This document shows positions 23,831-28,292 of a stretch of 28,292 nt of DNA, piece by piece. The position numbers were made by a program, and so were the translations under genes. The notes under the pieces were generated by a model that ran no database searches, had not been told where the DNA came from, and saw nothing but the letters and a program-made list of their open reading frames with translations. The stretch covers positions 1 to 28,292 of the forward strand of contig JWZX01002765.1 in assembly GCA_001275005.1 (NCBI GenBank), given 5' to 3'. This DNA comes from Chrysochromulina tobinii (Eukaryota > Haptophyta > Prymnesiales > Chrysochromulinaceae). Positions within the stretch are counted from its first letter, which is position 1, and each line of letters opens with the position of its first letter.

Positions 23831-24796
23831 TCACACAGAAATTGGATTGCCATCCTCGGCACCCTTGAGGCGCGCGATGGAGTCAACCAGCGCACCCTGG
23901 GCGACATACAAACGCTCGAGCGCCGTTTCAGCCTGCAAAAGGTGCGACCGTATCTCCTGAGCCACACGCATTGGTCCAGGGTTCAGCAGCCGCCCCACCC
24001 ACAGAGCGCGTGACGAGTAGTCGTGCACGTCGGGCAGACTGCCGAGTTCTTGCAGGTGCGCCTCGAGCTCCTCGGCAGACTTGGCGAAGCGAACGTTGTC
24101 AGACTTGCGAACGAGGTCGTGCCAGCATTCGATCAGAGGAACGAGCTCGCGCGACAAGAATTCGAGCACGCGTGCGGTGTCACCATTGAGCTCCACCTCG
24201 TTGTCGTCGAGATCCTTCAGGTCGATGGGATGGATCCGAGCAATTAACCAGCGGTCTGTTACATCCGGATCATCGGAAGCCACGTGACCTTCAGGAATCT
24301 GGTCGCCTCGCTCATAGTCTGTCTCTTCAACCGCCCCGATGAAGCGGATGATGCGCCGGGCAAGCAGCCCGGCCTCCCAGGTGCCACTCTCGAGCTGTTG
24401 CACAGAGGCAACAGATGCTTGTATCCCCAGCTGCAGAGGCTGCCTCTCTTTCGTCAGGACCATGATGGCGATTGTGTGCGAATCGATCGCCCCGCCCGCC
24501 TGTTCGGTCGCCTTTAGGCGGCAGAGTAGCGCTGCGAACTGATCGCTCATCTTGTGCATCTTTAAACGCTGTCCAGGAAGGATGCAGCTTTCTGCCATCA
24601 CGATCGTGGGGATGCTGGTGCTTGATTTGAGCGTTTGGATGCGCATTGTGAGTGCCGACAGATCGAGCTCGGACATGCATGGTGGCTCAGCCCGTCGCAC
24701 GACGGTGTCTCGGTACATTACTGGCGCACGCATGGCAGCAGTCAACACAAAACCTGCGAGAGTGGACTGCATCGTTGGGTGATTATGGCGCCGCAT
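23831..24796 (-). CDS. LON substrate-binding-domain protein
   Basis: 321 residues from ATG 24796 (MRRHNHPTMQ); ATG 24772 (MQSTLAGFVLTAAMRAP) could give an N-terminal targeting or signal sequence. The central part reads SIPTIVMAESCILPGQRLKM, then IAIMVLTKERQPLQLGIQASVASVQQLESGTWEAGLLARRIIRF, the pattern of the Lon protease N-terminal (PUA-like) domain: IPxxxxxxxxLxPGxxL, followed by GxxAxxxxxxxLxxG. The ATPase and protease parts of Lon are absent, as in stand-alone LON-domain proteins of plastids and bacteria. The C-terminal third is helical (SAEELEAHLQEL, LLQAETALERLYVAQGAL). Possible role in protein quality control is only inferred. Divergent from the PDE gene. Confidence 0.75.
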   Translation of the reverse strand: MRRHNHPTMQSTLAGFVLTAAMRAPVMYRDTVVRRAEPPCMSELDLSALTMRIQTLKSSTSIPTIVMAESCILPGQRLKMHKMSDQFAALLCRLKATEQAGGAIDSHTIAIMVLTKERQPLQLGIQASVASVQQLESGTWEAGLLARRIIRFIGAVEETDYERGDQIPEGHVASDDPDVTDRWLIARIHPIDLKDLDDNEVELNGDTARVLEFLSRELVPLIECWHDLVRKSDNVRFAKSAEELEAHLQELGSLPDVHDYSSRALWVGRLLNPGPMRVAQEIRSHLLQAETALERLYVAQGALVDSIARLKGAEDGNPISV

Positions 24797-24863
24797 TTCC
24801 AGAAGCGGACGGAAGACAATCACTATGGACGGAAATGGAAGGTATGAATTGACGAAACCAAAC

Positions 24864-25100
24864 CCACTGAGTTCAAAATCAGGTGGTGGGGATAGTGTGT
24901 GAATCCAGAAAGAATACCCTCCCCTACCCCTTTGGGTCAACCACTGAGTTCAAAATCAGGTGGTGGGTGTGGGGATAGTGTGTGAATCCAGAAAGAATAC
25001 CCTCCCCTACCCCTTTGGGTCAACCACTGAGTTCAAAATCAGGTGGTGGGGATAGTGTGTGAAATCCAGAAAGAATACCCTCCCCTACCCCTTTGGTCAA
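24864..25100 (+). repeat. Three-copy 77-bp minisatellite
   Basis: Copies start CCACTGAGTTCAAAATCAGG at 24864, 24941 and 25024. Copy 2 is 83 bp because of a 6-bp GGGTGT-type insertion; copy 3 has a one-base insertion (GAAATCC) and loses one G. Near identity implies recent amplification. Confidence 0.95.
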
Positions 25101-25107
25101 GTGTTCT

Positions 25108-25123
25108 TTCACAGCCAATGCTT
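25108..25123 (+). promoter_or_regulatory. TTCACAGCCAATG element, copy 4
   Basis: TTCACAGCCAATGCTT lies about 140 bp before ATG 25257 of the PDE gene. Its internal ATG (25118) is out of frame with the PDE and would make a short upstream ORF ending at 25279, which overlaps the PDE start. Confidence 0.65.
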
Positions 25124-25256
25124 TCACACAAAGGGACTTCCCCACATCGCCCTCCAGTGAGCACGAGGACGTCGCGGGTCTCGAGCGCGCGCCTTCTTCT
25201 TCGCTCTGCCGACCGGTGTCAATTCATTCTCGGCCTCGTGGGACCCTGGGGAAGCC

Positions 25257-26506
25257 ATGGCTATGGCCCTGAGCGGTGAGCTGTTCGAGGAGCCTCTCAC
25301 GATCAGCGACAGTGCAAGGGCGGATGCGCTGGCGTGCCTGGACACGTGGGACTACGACACGCTCGCGCTGCAGGAGGCCTCTGGCGGACACGCCCTCCTC
25401 CTCGTTGGTGAGGCGCTCTTCGAGAGGCACAAGCTGCACGAGCCTTGCCACGTTGACCGGGCGGTGTTGCATCGCTTCCTGCGTGCCCTCGAGGCGTGCT
25501 ACGGTGACCATGAGTACCACAATGCAATGCACGGCGCGGATGTCGCGCTTGGCGTGCACCATTTCATCGTCAACTTTGGCCTGACGGCGCGCCTCACGAA
25601 GCTGGAACTGCTCGCCGCCCTCGTTGGGGCGCTCGTCCATGACTTCGACCACCCCGGTACGAACAACGGGCACGAGGTGCGGGCGGGGACGGAGCGCGCA
25701 CTCATGCATACGGATGCGATCCTCGAGCATCACCACCTGCACTCGACGTTCAAACTGCTCGCGGTGCCGGATTTCGACCTCTTCGGCGCAATGCCAGCTG
25801 ACGATCGGGAACTCTGCCGAAAGCTCATTGTCGATATGGTCCTCGCGACCGACCTGAAGATGCATAACGACTTCACCTCGACCCTTAGCACACTGGCTGC
25901 TCAGCACGGCGCGACCGCTGCAGGAGCGCTTCCCAGCCGAGAGAATTTCACCTCTCCCTTCCAGGCGCAGGCGCTGGTGGGGGTGCCTCTTCTGCTTGCT
26001 GTGGCTCTCAAGTTTGCTGACCTCAGCCATTGCTTCAAGCCGTTTCACATTCACAAGCACTGGGTGGAGCGGATCACGAACGAGTTCTGGGCGCTCGGCG
26101 ACCGCGAGCGCCAGCTCGGCATCGCCGTCTCGCCGCTGTGCGACCGGGACAAGGACTCCAACGTGCCCAAGTCCCAGATCGGCTTCTTCAATTTCATCTG
26201 CGTGCCATTCTACTCGATCGTGGCGGACCTCATCGACCCGACCATGCTGCCTTGGCTACGCGTGCAAGCAAACCTTCAGGAATGGGGCAGGCGAAGGTGA
26301 GTCAAGCAGTGTGGCACTCTCTTCGAAGTGGAGTGAGTGCCACTCCCATCGGAAGTGAGTCAAACTACACTGAGGGCGAGCTCGCGACGGCGCTCCGCAA
26401 CTACGAGGCCTTCCATCGGCTCCCAATCGGCAGTGCCACGGTCGAGCAGCTCCAGAGCTCTTCGGCCAAGATAGGCGGCTGGCTGCGGGCTCGTCTCGAA
26501 GGTTGA
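25257..26506 (+). CDS. 3',5'-cyclic nucleotide phosphodiesterase (class I PDEase catalytic domain)
   Basis: Join 25257-26296 and 26356-26506, 396 residues. Class I signature residues are complete: YHNAMH at 87-92 supplies the general acid H88 and metal ligand H92; HDFDHPG supplies H128 and D129; ADLSH supplies D255; SQIGFF supplies the purine-clamp glutamine Q307 and F310. TDLKMH and EFWALGDRERQLG also match. No GAF, PAS, EF or membrane segments are present, so this is essentially a free catalytic domain. It hydrolyses cAMP and/or cGMP; selectivity cannot be judged. Unspliced, exon 1 would stop at 26298-26300 inside GTGAGT; splicing adds a 50-residue helical tail ending WLRARLEG. ATG 25257 has a good context (GCCATGG). 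Confidence 0.92.
26297..26355 (+). other. Candidate 59-bp intron of the PDE gene, bounded by a GTGAGTCAA direct repeat
   Basis: The donor is GTGAGT at 26297. The acceptor GGAAG ends at 26355, phase 2, and joins GRR to SESNYTEGEL. GTGAGTCAA occurs at 26297-26305 and again at 26355-26363. Inside, GTGGCACTC (26311-26319) and GAGTGCCAC (26335-26343) form a 9-bp inverted repeat. Acceptors giving exon starts at 26329 or 26338 also keep frame, and the favoured acceptor lacks the usual pyrimidine before AG. Confidence 0.55.
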
Positions 26507-26804
26507 GTGCGAGGGCCCTCTTGGGGAGGGCCAGGCGCCCAGGCGGGTTTGGGGGCTAGCTGTAGAGCTTCCTGTAGCGTTGAGTTTTTGAGAGCTTGCT
26601 AGTCGCTTGTCCTCGTTTGTAGCACACGATCTGGTACATGTATGCGACGGCTCACGGGGATGAAGAGACCCGTCAAACATACGAGGGCGGCTTCCGTGGT
26701 GTGAAATCACACTTCTTCGCCTCGGGAAGCGGACGTCCTTTCAGTCCCGACTCGGCCCCCTTGCCGCCGCCCAGACCGCAGGTCCTCCGTGAGGTCATCA
26801 TCGC
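26507..26804. other. Intergenic region with a hairpin just after the PDE stop
   Basis: GGCCCTC (26514-26520), TTGGG, GAGGGCC (26526-26532) forms a 7-bp stem 8 bp after the stop. The rest is the presumed promoter of the ankyrin-WGR gene. Confidence 0.45.
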
Positions 26805-27751
26805 ATGCCGCCCTCCATCGCCGACCAGCACCTGTTCCTCGATTTTGCGAAAAAGTACGACTTTGCCAAGGTGCGTGAGCTCATCGAGAAGGATATCGCT
26901 TATGTCAACGCGCAGCCATCCGGGCGCTGGACGGCGCTGCATCAGGCGTGCCACCAGGGCGACTCGAGCACCGTCGAGTTCTTGCTTGGCAAGGGCGCGG
27001 ACACCAAGGTCACGACGCAGGCCGGCGAGACGCCACGCGCCGTTGCCGAGGGCCGTGGTCACACCGCGTGCGTCAAGCTGCTCGACGACCACCACACTGC
27101 CGCCAACGGCTCGCCAAGCAAGAAAGGTAAAGGTAAGTCCAAGGCAGCCTCGTCGGCAGCGGGCGCGCCAGCGCCCAAATCGCAAAAGGTGTCGCAGAAG
27201 AAGGGTGTCGCGCAGGTCAAGTTTGACGCGAGTGGCGCAGCGGCTACGGGGAAGCAGGTTGTCAAAGGTCAGGCGGGCGTCGACGCCTCGTGCCCAATCG
27301 CGGCCGACGTGCACGTTTACGAAGCAGACGACGACGACGTGTACGATGCGCTGCTCAACCAGACTGACATCGCGACCAACGCGAACAAGTACTACATCAT
27401 CCAGGTCCTAGAGACGGACGACGCTTCGAAGAATTACTACACGTGGAATCGGTCACGCCCGCCGCGTGTGCTCCTTGCTGTGTGCCCAGGCCTGATTGGA
27501 TGAGCCGGCGCTGCTGACCAGTAGTCTTCTGCCCGCCTGCCAGGTGGGGCCGTGTGGGTGAGGAGCGCAACAAGCAAAACCAGCTGCTCGGTCCGTTGAG
27601 CCTCGAGATGGCGCTCGATGACTTCCGCAAAAAGTTCAAGGACAAGACCAAGAACGAGTGGGACGAGCGTGCCAATTTTGTGAAGCACGACAAAAAGTAC
27701 CAGCTTCTCGAGCGCGACTACGGCGGCGGCGACGAAGACGATGACGAGTAA
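26805..27751 (+). CDS. Ankyrin-repeat plus WGR-domain protein
   Basis: Join 26805-27451 and 27544-27751, 284 residues from ATG 26805. Residues 8-100 hold about three ankyrin repeats (GRWTALHQACHQGDSSTVEFLL, then AGETPRAVAEGRGHTACVKLL). A lysine/serine/alanine linker follows, with KKGKGKSK. Residues from about 165 form a WGR domain: NKYYIIQVLETDDASKNYY, TWNR, then WGRVGE across the splice junction, and FRKKFKDKTKNEW, closing with KYQLLERDY and an acidic tail. WGR domains bind DNA breaks or nucleic acid in PARP1/2/3-type enzymes, but no PARP regulatory or catalytic domain follows. Probably a nuclear DNA-damage or chromatin adaptor (inference). Confidence 0.88.
27452..27543 (+). other. Intron of the ankyrin-WGR gene
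   Basis: The phase-2 intron is 92 bp, with a non-consensus donor GTCACG at 27452 and acceptor TGCCAG ending at 27543. Its removal rebuilds the diagnostic WGRVGE motif directly after WNR. Confidence 0.82.
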
Positions 27752-28292
27752 CTCTCGTTCGGCTGGAGAGCGCAGAGAGTCGGTGCATCTTGCGAATGCG
27801 CGACGAGAGCATGACAAATACATACGCCGTTGTGACATCGCGACGAGAGCATGACGAATACCTACGTAGCATGACAAATGCCTGCGCCGTTGTGACATCG
27901 GGACGCCGCCGCGTGACTCTGCGTGGACCGGGCTGAGCCCACCTTGGCCCGGGGCATGACGTCGACGACGAGCGCACTGGGGCACCTGACGTGTCGTCGC
28001 GCCGGCACGGCCCCGCCACCGGCTGCACTCTCGCCGCCGCGCGCCGGAATGATCTCGTCTAGCAGCATCTGGGCTTCGCTCAGCGTCAGCCGCTCTGGGG
28101 TCCGTCTTGCGTGTTGAGAGCGACACAACTACTACCCGTAGATAGTAATCGACTGTCGTCTTTCAGAGAACTCTGGTGTCTCTGTCTGGTCTGCGGGCCG
28201 ACGCTCACAACGTCCGTTCTGTGAGCGTTCCGGGGTCCACTAACCAACTTTTTCATGCGCACCGTTCTGGCCCCGTTCTGCGTCGCTGCCGG
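27752..28292. other. Terminal intergenic region with tandem repeats
   Basis: 541 bp to the window end. ATGACAAATA-type units repeat at 27801-27900. A 9-bp inverted repeat, ACGCTCACA / TGTGAGCGT, lies at 28201-28209 and 28220-28228. A minus-strand frame at 27862-28128 (LTLSEAQMLLDEIIPARGG) may be an exon of a gene entering from the right, but no ATG or homologue supports it. Confidence 0.4.
27801..27900 (+). repeat. Degenerate tandem repeat GACGAGAGCATGACAAATAC
   Basis: GACGAGAGCATGAC occurs at 27802 and 27842; the 30-bp segment from ATGACAAAT to GTTGTGACATCG occurs at 27811 and 27871 with two changes. Confidence 0.75.

Larger units (their letters stand above)
24797..25256. promoter_or_regulatory. 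Divergent promoter between LON-domain gene and PDE, carrying a minisatellite
   Basis: 460 bp. It contains the three-copy 77-bp tandem repeat and, directly after it on the PDE side, the fourth TTCACAGCCAATG element. Confidence 0.5.

Noticed and set aside
27862-28128. Minus-strand ORF at the right edge
   Set aside because: No ATG start, only a short non-repetitive stretch looks protein-like, and the rest of a gene would lie outside the window.

Overview
The window is GC-rich nuclear DNA of a unicellular eukaryote. Evidence for a eukaryote: four spliceosomal introns can be placed by reading-frame shifts that restore known folds, two AATAAA poly(A) signals follow genes, and the genes include twinfilin, a PDEase I, an EGF-repeat type I membrane protein, a WGR protein and a PCIF1-type cap methyltransferase. 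Genes are compact, mostly single-exon and alanine/arginine/proline rich. The mix fits a marine alga; a haptophyte is my best guess from GC content, intron sparsity and the AG-type decapeptide repeat in one glycosyltransferase, but no marker settles the lineage.

Layout, left to right. (1) 236-1587: a two-exon ADPRM-like metallophosphoesterase homologue that has lost nearly all metal ligands and ends in a membrane anchor. (2) 1588-3205: no gene; two blocks of one 31-bp minisatellite. (3) 3206-5188 (-): a 12-EGF-repeat type I membrane protein, divergent from (4) twinfilin at 5514-6524. (5) 6651-7139: a small zinc-ribbon protein. (6) 7287-9248: a PCIF1-like methyltransferase carrying two N-terminal Stc1-like zinc modules. 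(7) 9683-10732 (-): a GONST3-like nucleotide-sugar transporter, divergent from (8) 10966-12615, a membrane-anchored Caps_synth-type glycosyltransferase. (9) 12808-14493: a secreted GxGYxYP putative glycoside hydrolase. (10) 14892-15740: HisN-type histidinol-phosphatase. (11) 16273-17826 (-): a coiled-coil/acidic low-complexity protein, divergent from (12) 18074-18967, a 2OG-Fe(II) oxygenase. (13) 19452-20686: a two-exon protein of unknown family. (14) 21079-23235: a six-EF-hand protein with a long disordered tail. (15) 23400-23735 (-): remnant of an MBL-fold (DUF4336-like) C-terminus. (16) 23831-24796 (-): a LON substrate-binding-domain protein, divergent from (17) 25257-26506, a cyclic-nucleotide phosphodiesterase with a small 3' intron. 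(18) 26805-27751: an ankyrin-WGR protein with one intron.

How genes may work together: genes 7, 8 and 9 form a plausible secretory-pathway glycan module (sugar import into Golgi, transfer, hydrolysis). EF-hand and PDE genes are Ca2+ and cyclic-nucleotide signalling parts but are not demonstrably linked. The four intact minus-strand genes are each head-to-head with a plus-strand neighbour.

The most unusual signals are a shared TTCACAGCCAATGG element in front of four genes (once inverted), the Stc1-like zinc module/PCIF1 fusion, the degenerate ADPRM homologue, inverted repeats just after many stop codons, and a 77-bp minisatellite inside a divergent promoter.
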